DNA of 64,000 nt from JBBRCE01 sp038205115 (GTDB taxonomy: Bacteria; Planctomycetota; Planctomycetia; Pirellulales; JBBRCE01): positions 84,488-148,487 of the forward strand of contig JBBRCE010000007.1 of NCBI GenBank assembly GCA_038205115.1, given 5' to 3'. Shown here piece after piece: positions 10,744 to 19,219 of this stretch. The notes beneath the pieces are model-generated. The model was not told where the DNA came from. It saw nothing but the letters and a program-made list of their open reading frames with translations, and ran no database searches. The stretch's first letter is position 1. Every line of letters starts with the position of its first letter. A program made the translations under genes and the position numbers.

Positions 10744-12741
10744 CTAGGCGGACTTGTTGAATTGTACCTGGTACAGACTGCGATACAATTCGCAGCGCGC
10801 GGTCAATTCGATATGCGTGCCAATATCTAAGATCCGACCGTGGTTCATCACCATGATCCGATCGGCCAGATCGAGCGTCGCCAGGCGATGCGTGATCATG
10901 ATCGTGGTGCGGTTGCGCGTGAACTGCTCGAGCACCAAATGAATCAGTTGTTCGCTTTCGATATCCACCTGGCTGGTGGCCTCGTCGAGAATCAGGATCG
11001 CCGGATCACGCAAAATGGCGCGGGCGAGCGCGATGCGTTGTCGCTGGCCGCCGGAGAGCCGATTTCCGAGCGGGCCAACCACGGTTTCGTAACCGTTTTC
11101 CAGCTTGCTTTCGATGAACTTGTGCGCGTGCGCTTGCCGGGCGGCTTCGATCACTTGTTCGCGCGTGGCGCTCAGCGTACCGTAACGAATATTGTTAAAG
11201 ACGGTATCGTCAAACAACAATGTCTCTTGTGTGACCACGCCAATCTGGCGGCGAAGTTCGCGAATGCGAATCTCGCGCAAGTCGACGCCGTCGAGCTTGA
11301 CCGTGCCGCTCAGCGGATCGAAGAATCGCGGAATTAGATTGGCCAGCGTGCTTTTGCCGCAACCGTTCGGGCCGACGATCGCCAGCGACTCGCCAAACGG
11401 AATCGTCAGATTGATCTTCTCGAGCACCGGTTGGCTGGCGTTGTAGCCGAACGAAACATTTTCGAAGCGCAACTCGCGTGCGTGCCGCTGGATCTTGGTG
11501 GGTTGCGGCGTGTCGACCACCTTGGCTTGACGATCCATGAGCGAATATATGCGATCCGCGGCCGCCGAAGCGCGCTGCAAGCGGTTGAACACTTCCGACA
11601 ATTTGCGGGCCGGATCGCTGGCACCAATCAACAGGCCGTAGAACAACATCAGGCTGCCCATATCCATCGGCCGGTCGCTCATGCGGATACCCAGCAAATG
11701 CGTTTGCCCTTTGAGCACCAAATATCCGCCAGCCAGCGAGGCCAGGCTAATGATGCTCATGCCCATCAGTTCGGTCAGCGGATTGACCATGGCGTCGTAG
11801 CGTGCGATCTTCATGGCCTTGGCGAGCAAGGTTTTGCCGTTGTGATGAAAGCGGCGACGTTCGTAGCGTTCCATGGTAAACGCTTTGACCACTTTGATGG
11901 CGCCGAAGGTTTCGCCCAGGATGCCGTACAGCAGCGACATTTCTTCCATCGCCTTGCGATTGGCCCGCTTGAGCGACTTCGCCAACGTGCCAATCAGATA
12001 GGCGGCCAGCGGCGCCACGATCAAACTCAACAGCAGCAAGCGCCAGCAGACCATCGCCGCGCCGATCAAGCAGGCCAGCATTTTCAGCGGCTCGCGGATC
12101 GCGCGCCCCAACAGCGTTTGCACGCCGGTGCTGAGGCTATCGATGTCGTAAGTAAAGCGCGCCATCAGTTCGCTGGCGCTGTTTTCGTTGAAACTGCCTA
12201 GGTCCAAGCGCAACGTGCGACGGTAAAAGCGCTTCCGCAAATCGAAGGTGGCCAGGTGTGTCAATCGATCGACCAGGATTGAATCGAACACCAAAAACAC
12301 ATCTTTGATCACCGTGCCAAACATCAGCAGGCCCATGATCAGCGCCAGCGTCCGAAACGGATCGTTGGGCAAATAATGTTCGATGTAGGGCTGCAGCGTC
12401 CGTACGCGGCTCAGGGCCGTTTGCTCGGCATCCAGACGACGCTGGCAGCGGCTTAATTGGTTGTTGACTCGGAATTGTTCGGCGGCGGGCGCGGCCGCCA
12501 ACTCGGCCTGCAGCTCGGCAATCATTTGTTGCTGATGTTGAACTTCGAGCTGGCCTTTATCGATTTCGCTGGTCGCCCATTGTTGCATGGACTGGCCATG
12601 AAAAATCACTTCGACAATCGGGTACACGCCGCCGATGTTGACGCCCCACAGCAGGGCAACGCTCAGCGCGCAGCAGATCGACGCCGCAAACGTCAATCGA
12701 TATCGAAGTGCAAGACGCAACGTCCTGCTGAAATTATTCAT
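10744..12741 (-). CDS. ABC exporter, fused membrane and ATPase domains
   Basis: This 665-residue half-transporter of the MsbA/ABCB type forms a homodimer in the inner membrane. Residues 1-330 hold six membrane segments and 340-660 the ATPase. Walker A is GPNGCGKST, the signature is LSGGQRQRIALARA, and Walker B is ILILDEATSQ, followed by an H-loop ITHRL. Between membrane segments 1 and 2 is an unusually long extracytoplasmic insert of about 85 residues (about 45-130) rich in Gln, Glu and Leu that should form a coiled coil. The substrate is unknown; lipid or peptide export is usual for the family. The ATG at 12741 was preferred over a longer frame. Confidence 0.93.
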   Translation of the reverse strand: MNNFSRTLRLALRYRLTFAASICCALSVALLWGVNIGGVYPIVEVIFHGQSMQQWATSEIDKGQLEVQHQQQMIAELQAELAAAPAAEQFRVNNQLSRCQRRLDAEQTALSRVRTLQPYIEHYLPNDPFRTLALIMGLLMFGTVIKDVFLVFDSILVDRLTHLATFDLRKRFYRRTLRLDLGSFNENSASELMARFTYDIDSLSTGVQTLLGRAIREPLKMLACLIGAAMVCWRLLLLSLIVAPLAAYLIGTLAKSLKRANRKAMEEMSLLYGILGETFGAIKVVKAFTMERYERRRFHHNGKTLLAKAMKIARYDAMVNPLTELMGMSIISLASLAGGYLVLKGQTHLLGIRMSDRPMDMGSLMLFYGLLIGASDPARKLSEVFNRLQRASAAADRIYSLMDRQAKVVDTPQPTKIQRHARELRFENVSFGYNASQPVLEKINLTIPFGESLAIVGPNGCGKSTLANLIPRFFDPLSGTVKLDGVDLREIRIRELRRQIGVVTQETLLFDDTVFNNIRYGTLSATREQVIEAARQAHAHKFIESKLENGYETVVGPLGNRLSGGQRQRIALARAILRDPAILILDEATSQVDIESEQLIHLVLEQFTRNRTTIMITHRLATLDLADRIMVMNHGRILDIGTHIELTARCELYRSLYQVQFNKSA

Positions 12742-13185
12742 CCGTAAGCCGTCCCTGGCGCAGACCTGAGATTTCCACCGCTCACCATTTGCGCCAATGC
12801 CCAACCGTCAAATGTTAGGCATCGCGCGTGTTACCCCGGCGTGATCACCGCTCGACCCATCTTCGCAGTACGGCCGGCGCTACCAGAGCATCGTTTTTTA
12901 ACAGATTCCATGCCCTCGTCCAATAGCGTCCTCCCGTGGCCAACAGCGGCAATCTGCTAGCAAACTGCCTCTCTGCGTGCGTTCCTCCTCTGACCTCTGC
13001 CCCTGCCGGATGTACTGATTTGTTGGATTCTGCCCAATCTGCCGCCGATAAGGGATGCAGGGGTTAGTTGGTCGCGCCCACAGTTGGCGATCGATTCACG
13101 CTGCCGCGCGCATCGTCAGTTCTCGCGCGGCCCAATCCCAGCCATTCTCAACTCAATTACGCGATTCTCGGGGGAATCTGTCGCC
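12742..13185. other. divergent intergenic region
   Basis: These 444 bases separate the ABC exporter (minus) and the Cys-rich lipoprotein (plus). I see no gene. It carries one copy of a dispersed AGAGGTC-type repeat at about 12987-13006. Promoters are expected but none is convincing by eye. Confidence 0.5.
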
Positions 13186-13659
13186 ATGAAAAACATTCTC
13201 TTCGCGCTCACCACCGGCCTGCTGCTGGTGGGCGTCTCCGGCTGTGCCGGCAACATGTTCAACCACCGTTGGTTTTGGGAAAAAGGCGGCGAGGGCTGCC
13301 AGAGTTGCGGTGGCGGCGCCGGCGGTTGCACAGGCTGCGGCGACTGCAGCGAGCATGGCTTTGTTTGCCCACGCTGCGGTTGCCACCAAGGCGACCCGAG
13401 CGGCCATTGCAAGGCCTGCGGCGCAATGGGCGGCGGACAGATGGTCGACACTTGCCAACGCTGCGGCTCGGGCGATTGCGATGCCAGCGGCCACTGCGCT
13501 CATTGCGGCGGCTTGTTCGGCCATTGCCACGGCAACCCGGGTGAAGGCGTCAACCCCGGCCCGTCGGGCGATGGCGGCGGCGCCACGGCCTATCCGTATT
13601 ACACGAATCGCGGCCCACGCGACTTCTTCGCCAAGAATCCGCCCAGCATCGGACCGTAA
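13186..13659 (+). CDS. small cysteine-rich lipoprotein with CxxC knuckles
   Basis: This 157-residue protein has a signal peptide ending in a lipobox (VSGC), so the mature part is lipid-anchored outside the cytoplasm. After FNHRWFWEKGG come at least five CxxC-type knuckles between about residues 40 and 115 (CQSC, CTGC, CPRC, CKAC, CQRC, CAHC), separated by Gly-rich turns. A Gly/Pro-rich tail follows, ending near YYTNRGPRDFFAKNPPSIGP. Metal binding or disulphide cross-linking is the natural reading; the function is not known. The start is the ATG just before the signal peptide, and longer upstream frames are unlikely. Such Cys-rich exported proteins are typical of planctomycete cell envelopes. 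Confidence 0.85.
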   Translation: MKNILFALTTGLLLVGVSGCAGNMFNHRWFWEKGGEGCQSCGGGAGGCTGCGDCSEHGFVCPRCGCHQGDPSGHCKACGAMGGGQMVDTCQRCGSGDCDASGHCAHCGGLFGHCHGNPGEGVNPGPSGDGGGATAYPYYTNRGPRDFFAKNPPSIGP

Positions 13660-13736
13660 CACATCGTTGTTGCCGCCGCAGACAGTGATCGACTCAAATT
13701 TGCGTAGGCGGCGGGGTTGGCCCGCCGCCTGCCATT

Positions 13737-14609
13737 TTATGGGTCGAACGGCTCCATGTGGATCGAAGCATCGAGCACGGCCGGCACCGCCTGGCGAATG
13801 GCCGATTTGACTTTGCCGCTCAGAATGTGCGAAAAGTGGAGCGTGAGATTCGGATCGGCCTGCACGTGAATGTCCACGTAATAGCGCATGCCCAACTTGC
13901 GGACCTTGAGCTTTTCGATCGCCAGCACGCCTTCTACTGAGCGCGCCGCGGCGGCAATCTGCTGCACCACGTCGCCGTCTGGCATGCGGTCCATCAAGTC
14001 GTGAATGGCAGGGCGTAGCATCCGCACGCCGTTGAACGCCATCACGCCGGCCGCCACCAGCGCGGCCCAATCGTCGGCCGCGGCCCACTTGCCGAGGATG
14101 GCGATGGCAATGCCAATAAACGCGGCCGCCGAACTGATGGCGTCGCTGCGATGATGCCAGGCCTCGGCCTGCACCGCGCCGCTGTTGGTTTCTTGCCCAA
14201 TCTTGATGATTCGCCGAAAGAGAATTTCTTTGACGATGATCACGCCTCCGGCCACGGCCAACGTAAACGTGTGCGGCACTTCATGAGGCGTGATGATCTC
14301 TTTAACCGCGGCCGCGGCAATGCCCACCGCCGCGAGAATTAGAATCAGCGAGACGGCCGCGCCGGCGATGGCCTCGGCCTTGCCGTGGCCAAACGGATGA
14401 TCTTCGTCGGGCGGCGTGGCGGCGGCATTCAGGCCGCCCCAGACAATCAACGAGGAGAAAATATCGGTTGATGATTCGGCCGCGTCGGCCACCAGTGCAT
14501 AGGCATGCCCAAAGAAGCCGGCCAGCAACTTGACCAGCACCAGCACGATGTTGGTGGCCAGCCCGGTCTGCGCGGCGCGAATCGCTCGGCGAATATCTGC
14601 GTCGGACAT
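13737..14609 (-). CDS. cation diffusion facilitator (CDF) metal exporter
   Basis: This 290-residue inner-membrane transporter exports divalent metals (zinc, iron, cobalt or manganese) in exchange for protons. Six membrane segments fill about residues 12-205, with a cytoplasmic ferredoxin-like domain at about 210-290. Metal-site residues are visible in segment 2 (VADAAESSTD) and segment 5 (HHRSDAISS). The HHRSD motif is that of zinc/iron-type members, but specificity is not certain. The ATG at 14609 gives the normal N-terminus; an earlier TTG is unlikely. It is the last gene of a minus-strand run. Confidence 0.93.
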   Translation of the reverse strand: MSDADIRRAIRAAQTGLATNIVLVLVKLLAGFFGHAYALVADAAESSTDIFSSLIVWGGLNAAATPPDEDHPFGHGKAEAIAGAAVSLILILAAVGIAAAAVKEIITPHEVPHTFTLAVAGGVIIVKEILFRRIIKIGQETNSGAVQAEAWHHRSDAISSAAAFIGIAIAILGKWAAADDWAALVAAGVMAFNGVRMLRPAIHDLMDRMPDGDVVQQIAAAARSVEGVLAIEKLKVRKLGMRYYVDIHVQADPNLTLHFSHILSGKVKSAIRQAVPAVLDASIHMEPFDP

Positions 14610-14702
14610 GTGGGGCGAGCAAAAGGTGCGGGGCAAAACATTGAAACGTCCTGCGACGAAGACCGACTGATGTTAACCCAGCGAGTTGTAGATTTAAAGT
14701 CG

Positions 14703-15116
14703 TTAGCCGCGCTGCGCGACGCAACGGCGGAACCAACTTCCGGCAAAAGAGTAGCAGCGGCGGAGGGCTAGAAATAACAACACGAGCATCGCGCCGGCCG
14801 CGGTGCCGAGCGAAAGCGGCACGGACAGAATCAGCACGTATTTGCCCCAGCGACGACGCTTCAACAGCCCAAACGCGGCGATCGCTTGCAATGCGAGTCC
14901 GATCAGCGCGGCAGTCACCAAAGCGACTTCGTACCAAGTACGCGCCCTGCCAGCGAAGGCCAAATCCGCCGCAGTCATCAGCGGCAGCAGCACCAGCAGC
15001 ACGAACAGAGTGAAATCGATCAGCAAAAATTCCAAAAACGAACGTTGCGGGCGCGCGGCGGCGTGTAGCGGTGCGGCGGGCGGCGTGGCGCGCGGCAATG
15101 ATGACTGGTTTTGCAT
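14703..15116 (-). CDS. small membrane protein of unknown function
   Basis: This 137-residue protein has three hydrophobic segments (about residues 30-50, 62-85 and 90-115) and a basic loop LKRRRWGKY between the last two. The first 25 residues are Pro/Ala-rich. I do not recognise the family. It lies 54 bases downstream of an interrupted membrane-protein gene and upstream of the CDF exporter on the same strand, so it may be transcribed with them. Confidence 0.65.
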   Translation of the reverse strand: MQNQSSLPRATPPAAPLHAAARPQRSFLEFLLIDFTLFVLLVLLPLMTAADLAFAGRARTWYEVALVTAALIGLALQAIAAFGLLKRRRWGKYVLILSVPLSLGTAAGAMLVLLFLALRRCYSFAGSWFRRCVAQRG

Positions 15117-15170
15117 TGGGCCTGCGGCGGCGAATGTTGGTTGGCTACTGATGGTTCGCCCAGCGAGTGC

Positions 15171-16305
15171 TCAAAGCGGCAGTTGATTCGTCGTGGCCAC
15201 TGCCGCCGGACGTTTTCTGCCGACGAAGAAACTCGCGATCGCCAGCGCCACCAACGTCAGGAACACGCCGCCGTCCAGTAGGTTGGCTTGCGTGGCACTC
15301 ATCACCACAACGCGGGCTGCTTTTTTGGCGGCAAATAATGTATAGCCGTCACTAGGTTCGCGAACTTTTCCAGGAACGGCAAGAAACAGCCAGCCTTGCG
15401 CGCGGCGGCAAATCTTCGGCTCAACGAATCTCGATTCGCCCGGAACGTAGCGCAGCATCACGATGTCGAATTTGTCGAAGTCCACATCTTTCTCCCAGCC
15501 GTGCTCGAAATAGTCATTGATCGGAGGTTCCAGAGCATGAAAGCGTTTCAAACTGTCCAAATCATTTTTCTGCTGGCTGAATTGGAGGTTGGTTTGAAAC
15601 CCCTCAATGGTTTGCCAGCCAATTGGTAACCACCAGCAGCACGCGAGTCCAAACAAGAGGAAAAACCACAGCGCTTGCCGCAGCGAGAATCGCACGCGCT
15701 TCAGAGAGATCAGCCGTCGCTTGAGCCAACCGGCGAACAGGCCTATGAGGGCAAGAATGATCAGTAAGGTGGCGATAACGCCATCGATCCAAGCAAGGTA
15801 GCTGTCGATTAAAGCATAGCAATGGGCGTGCTTACTGCCGGACACCGCCAAGCCGGTATATGGCTGCTCTCTCTGCTGCGAATAGCAGACGAAGATCTGC
15901 GTTCCCCAGCCGCGGCTTTTAACCGCTGGCGTGGCAAAGTCGTCATCCGTGATGCCCGCAAACGGCGTGACGAAGACGTCGCGGCTGCCGAAGTCGACGC
16001 CGTCCAATGGCAGGGCGTCGACCGTCGGTTGAAATTGGATTACCTCGGCGACAGATTCTTTCGAAGGGCAATGCGCGATGTCGTCGCTCATGTTGAGGCA
16101 CGATCCCAGAATCTTTGCATCATTGCCCGAGGGTAGCCACCACCAGCAAGCGAGGCTAATCAGCAGGGCGAACCATCTCGAATGGCGGACGGTAAGGAAC
16201 GACCGAAAAATAACTTCCTCTGAGTGAGACGCCCGCTGCTCGTGATTGCGCGCGTCGACCCGAACGAAAAACGGAAGTTATTTTTCGGTCGTTCCTAAAT
16301 CGCAT
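15171..16305 (-). pseudogene. membrane protein gene broken at codon 3 by a 100-bp element
   Basis: The original gene began at the ATG at 16305. A 100-bp inverted-repeat element inserted after the third codon, adding 103 bases and shifting the frame. Deleting the element plus one TAA gives 343 codons starting MRFTVRHSRWFALLIS and running to the stop at 15171. The remaining open frame could restart at the ATG at 16091 (306 residues) but would lose the first membrane segment. The protein had about four membrane segments. A block near the original N-terminus (ACWWWLPSG) is echoed in mid-protein (ACCWWLPIG), as if two related units were joined. The family is unknown. It followed the DUF58 gene in the same run. 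Confidence 0.75.
16196..16295. mobile_element. 100-bp MITE-like element, copy 1
   Basis: A 100-base element with perfect 23-base terminal inverted repeats (starting GGAACGACCGAAAAATAAC). It is flanked by direct repeats of TAA at 16193-16195 and 16296-16298. It is identical base for base to the copy at 17577-17676 and lies in the same orientation. It is too short for a transposase, so it must have been moved by one encoded elsewhere. The core of about 54 bases is not palindromic. It disrupts the start of a membrane-protein gene. Confidence 0.92.
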
Positions 16306-16473
16306 GGCTGTGAAGATCTCCCAGTGGTAACGCGATGTGGTCGTTCGACTGCGTGCCGCGTGGCTCCAGTCACAATATGCAGACGACGCTGGAAATCGCA
16401 TGCGTCGTCAGAGTTGATCATTGATTAACGATTAACGTCAAAAAAGCACTTCGACCTCTGACAGCCCGATTTA

Positions 16474-17376
16474 TCATTTGCTTTTTGCCAAGCGGTTGCT
16501 CAAGTAAGTGGTCAGCGCCAAATCCAGCGGTTGATCCGTGCGGAGTTGTAGGTAGTCGATGTTGTGCTCGCGACAGCCACGCTCGACCGATTGCGTAAAC
16601 GCGCGGAATTCTTTTAAGTACGCCGCGCGGAGCGAAACCGGATCGGCCAGCACGTCTGGCAGGCCTTCCAAACCTTTGAACAGCGAGGTGCGGCGGAACG
16701 GAAAATCGAGTTCGGCCGGGTCGAGCACCTGAAACACCACCACTTCGTGGCGACGATGCCGAAAGTGTTTCAGGCCCGCCAACATCGACGGCACGTTGTC
16801 GAACAGATCGCTGAGGATCAGCACCACGCCGCGTTTTTTGAGACGTTCGGCCAGGTCATGAAAAATCGGCCCGGTCGACGTTTTGCGTTCGGGCCGCGAT
16901 TGATCCAGCACATGCAACAGTTGCTTAATGTGCGAAGGATTGCTGCTCGGCCGGACCAGCGAACGAATCTCGCGATCGAACGTGGCCAGGCCCACGCTGT
17001 CTTGCTGCTGCAACACCAGGTAGCCCAGCGCGGCGGCAATACACTGCGCGTACTCCAACTTCGACAGTGCCGCGCCGGGGCTTTTGTACTGCATGCTTTC
17101 GCTGGTATCCAACAGCGTGTAGGCCACCAAGTTGGTTTCTTCTTCGTACTGCTTCAAATAGAACTTGTCGGTCTTGCCAAACACCTTCCAGTCAACATAA
17201 CGCAGGTCGTCGCCGGGCGCGTATTCGCGATGCTCGGCGAACTCGATGGAAAACCCATGGTAAGGGCTGCGATGCACGCCAGCCACGTAGCCTTCGACAA
17301 TCATCCGCGCCCGCAGCTCGAGCCCTTGCAGGCTGGCCAGCGTTTTGGGATCGAGATATTTTTGGTAGTTATCCAT
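16474..17376 (-). CDS. DUF58 domain protein (vWA-like), MoxR partner
   Basis: This 300-residue soluble protein belongs to the DUF58 family. It carries the signature HREYAPGDDLRYVDWKVFGK at about residues 49-68, followed by a von Willebrand A-like fold whose metal site starts at LLDTSESMQY (DxSxS). DUF58 proteins are usually encoded beside a MoxR AAA+ ATPase and are thought to act in chaperone-like or metal-insertion complexes. That pairing is seen here, with MoxR at 18034-19074 on the same strand. Length is normal. A small membrane-protein gene between them has been broken by a mobile element, and the gene just downstream has been broken by a second copy. Confidence 0.92.
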   Translation of the reverse strand: MDNYQKYLDPKTLASLQGLELRARMIVEGYVAGVHRSPYHGFSIEFAEHREYAPGDDLRYVDWKVFGKTDKFYLKQYEEETNLVAYTLLDTSESMQYKSPGAALSKLEYAQCIAAALGYLVLQQQDSVGLATFDREIRSLVRPSSNPSHIKQLLHVLDQSRPERKTSTGPIFHDLAERLKKRGVVLILSDLFDNVPSMLAGLKHFRHRRHEVVVFQVLDPAELDFPFRRTSLFKGLEGLPDVLADPVSLRAAYLKEFRAFTQSVERGCREHNIDYLQLRTDQPLDLALTTYLSNRLAKSK

Positions 17377-17400
17377 GGGCGAATTCGAAGAACGTGCGCG

Positions 17401-17971
17401 TCAATTAATCAAGGGCATGGCGTCGACGCCGTTTTTGAATCGCACGCCGGTCCAACGCCAGTCATTATAGGCGGAAACGAGTGACGACAAAATTGCGCCA
17501 CTCAAAGCCACCGCCGCGGATTCAAAGCAGATTGTCAGAGTCACGGCAACGAGCACGAACATTCCGGCGGGAATAAGGAACGACCGAAAAATAACTTCCT
17601 CTGAGTGAGACGCCCGCTGCTCGTGATTGCGCGCGTCGACCCGAACGAAAAACGGAAGTTATTTTTCGGTCGTTCCTAACCACCAGGCGGCTCAGTCGAA
17701 AAATCAAAATCTGCGTCGATGGCAAGTAGCGATTGAACTCGCTTCGATAAAACAGGCTCACGGCACAAAACACGACGAACGAAAAACATCCAACGATTGC
17801 CGTAGCAATATCGGAATTGATCTCGAAAAAACGACCTGCCGCAAAGCTTGAGCCCTGGAGCAGCGCTGCGACAGTTGCTGCCACCAGCGTCCCAACGAAA
17901 AAGGCGAAATTCCACGCCGCCCAGGTTCGTTCATGCCCCACCAAAGTTGGCTGCGTCGGTTGATTTTTCAT
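17401..17971 (-). pseudogene. small membrane protein gene interrupted by a 100-bp element
   Basis: This gene lies between moxR and the DUF58 gene. The present frame runs from the ATG at 17971 through a 100-bp element and stops at 17522, giving a 149-residue product with an element-encoded, basic tail. Deleting the element plus one TAA gives 155 codons that continue smoothly from FRLSRLV into VIPAGMFVLVAVTLT, a further membrane segment, and stop at 17401, 24 bases before the DUF58 start. The intact protein would have had four membrane segments. The family is not recognised. Whether the truncated product retains function is unknown. Confidence 0.75.
17577..17676. mobile_element. 100-bp MITE-like element, copy 2
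   Basis: Identical to the copy at 16196-16295 over all 100 bases, with the same perfect 23-base terminal inverted repeats and the same orientation. The flanking TAA repeats are at 17574-17576 and 17677-17679. Identity of the copies points to recent movement. Read on the minus strand, the element has an open frame that adds about 33 codons to the gene it interrupts. Confidence 0.92.
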
Positions 17972-18033
17972 AACGCGTTCGCCGCTCGAACTTGCCGCAT
18001 CAATTCACGACGCGCCGTTGTGCCGTTCCAACG

Positions 18034-19074
18034 CTACGCCGTTTTGAAAACTTCCGGCAGCCCATCACGCGCGGCCTTGTCGGATTCGTCCGCCGGGATC
18101 AGTTCGATCAGGCGGCGAATGATTTCGTCCGGCTTGATGCCTTCGGCCTCGGCATTGAAGTTGGTCATGATGCGATGCCGCAACACCGGCGCGGCCACGG
18201 CGCGAATGTCTTCGCACGTGGCGTAATAGCGGCCGTGCAACAACGCGCGGGCTTTGGCGCCTAGCACCAGATACTGACTGGCGCGCGGCCCCGCGCCCCA
18301 ACTGACATACGATTTGACAAAGTCCGGAGCGCTCGTAGCATTGCGGCGCGTGAGCCGCGTGAACTGTAGCGCATAACGCAGCACGTGATCGGCCACCGGC
18401 ACCTTGCGGACGATATCGCCCAGCTTGATGATTTCGTCGGCGCTGAGCATCTGCGTGATCGGCGTGGAGACATCGGCCGTGGTGCGGCGGACGATCTGCA
18501 ACTCTTCGTCTTCGTCCGGGTAGTCGACAAAGATGTTGAACATGAAGCGATCCAACTGCGCTTCGGGCAGCGGATAAGTCCCTTCTTGCTCGATGGGATT
18601 TTGCGTGGCCAGCACGAAGAACGGTTCGCTCAAGGTATGCCGCGTGCCGCCGACCGTGATCTGATGTTCTTGCATGGCCTCCAGCAACGCGGCCTGCGTT
18701 TTGGGCGGCGTGCGGTTGATTTCGTCGGCCAGAATGACGTTGGCGAACACCGGCCCCGGCAGGAATTTGAAGTCGCGGCGGCCGGTCGATTTATCTTCCT
18801 GAATCACCTCGGTGCCGGTGATGTCGGCCGGCATCAAATCGGGCGTAAACTGAATGCGACTGAACTTAAGCTGCAAGGCGTCGGCCAGCGTGCGAATCAT
18901 CAGCGTCTTGGCGAGCCCTGGCACGCCGACCAACAGGCAATGACCGCGGGCAAACATTGCAATCAACAGTTCTTCAATCACCGCTTTTTGCCCGACGATC
19001 ACCTTGCCAAGCTCGTCGACAATGCGGCGATAGGCTTCGTTCAGTTTGTCGACGGCTTGCAGATCGTCTTGCAT
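18034..19074 (-). CDS. MoxR family AAA+ ATPase
   Basis: This 346-residue MoxR-type AAA+ ATPase carries Walker A GVPGLAKT at about residue 45, Walker B ILADEINR, sensor 1 ATQNPIEQEGTYPLPEAQLDRF and a C-terminal helical lid. MoxR proteins remodel or mature partner proteins with vWA domains; the DUF58 protein downstream is the expected partner. The start ATG at 19074 gives the usual N-terminus (KLNEAYRRIVDELGKVIVGQ). The C-terminus, ending DGLPEVFKTA, is close to the next gene, in keeping with one transcript. Confidence 0.95.
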   Translation of the reverse strand: MQDDLQAVDKLNEAYRRIVDELGKVIVGQKAVIEELLIAMFARGHCLLVGVPGLAKTLMIRTLADALQLKFSRIQFTPDLMPADITGTEVIQEDKSTGRRDFKFLPGPVFANVILADEINRTPPKTQAALLEAMQEHQITVGGTRHTLSEPFFVLATQNPIEQEGTYPLPEAQLDRFMFNIFVDYPDEDEELQIVRRTTADVSTPITQMLSADEIIKLGDIVRKVPVADHVLRYALQFTRLTRRNATSAPDFVKSYVSWGAGPRASQYLVLGAKARALLHGRYYATCEDIRAVAAPVLRHRIMTNFNAEAEGIKPDEIIRRLIELIPADESDKAARDGLPEVFKTA

Positions 19075-19219
19075 GGCGGGCAGAGGTCAGAGGTCAGGGT
19101 CGGGGGGGGCAGAGAAAGGACGCACGGCGATGCTGACGCTATTGTCGCATCGGCGGGGCGCGGGATGCAACCGCGCGAGGAGTAGTTCGGCGCGAATTGG
19201 GCCGTAAGTAAGCGCGGGC

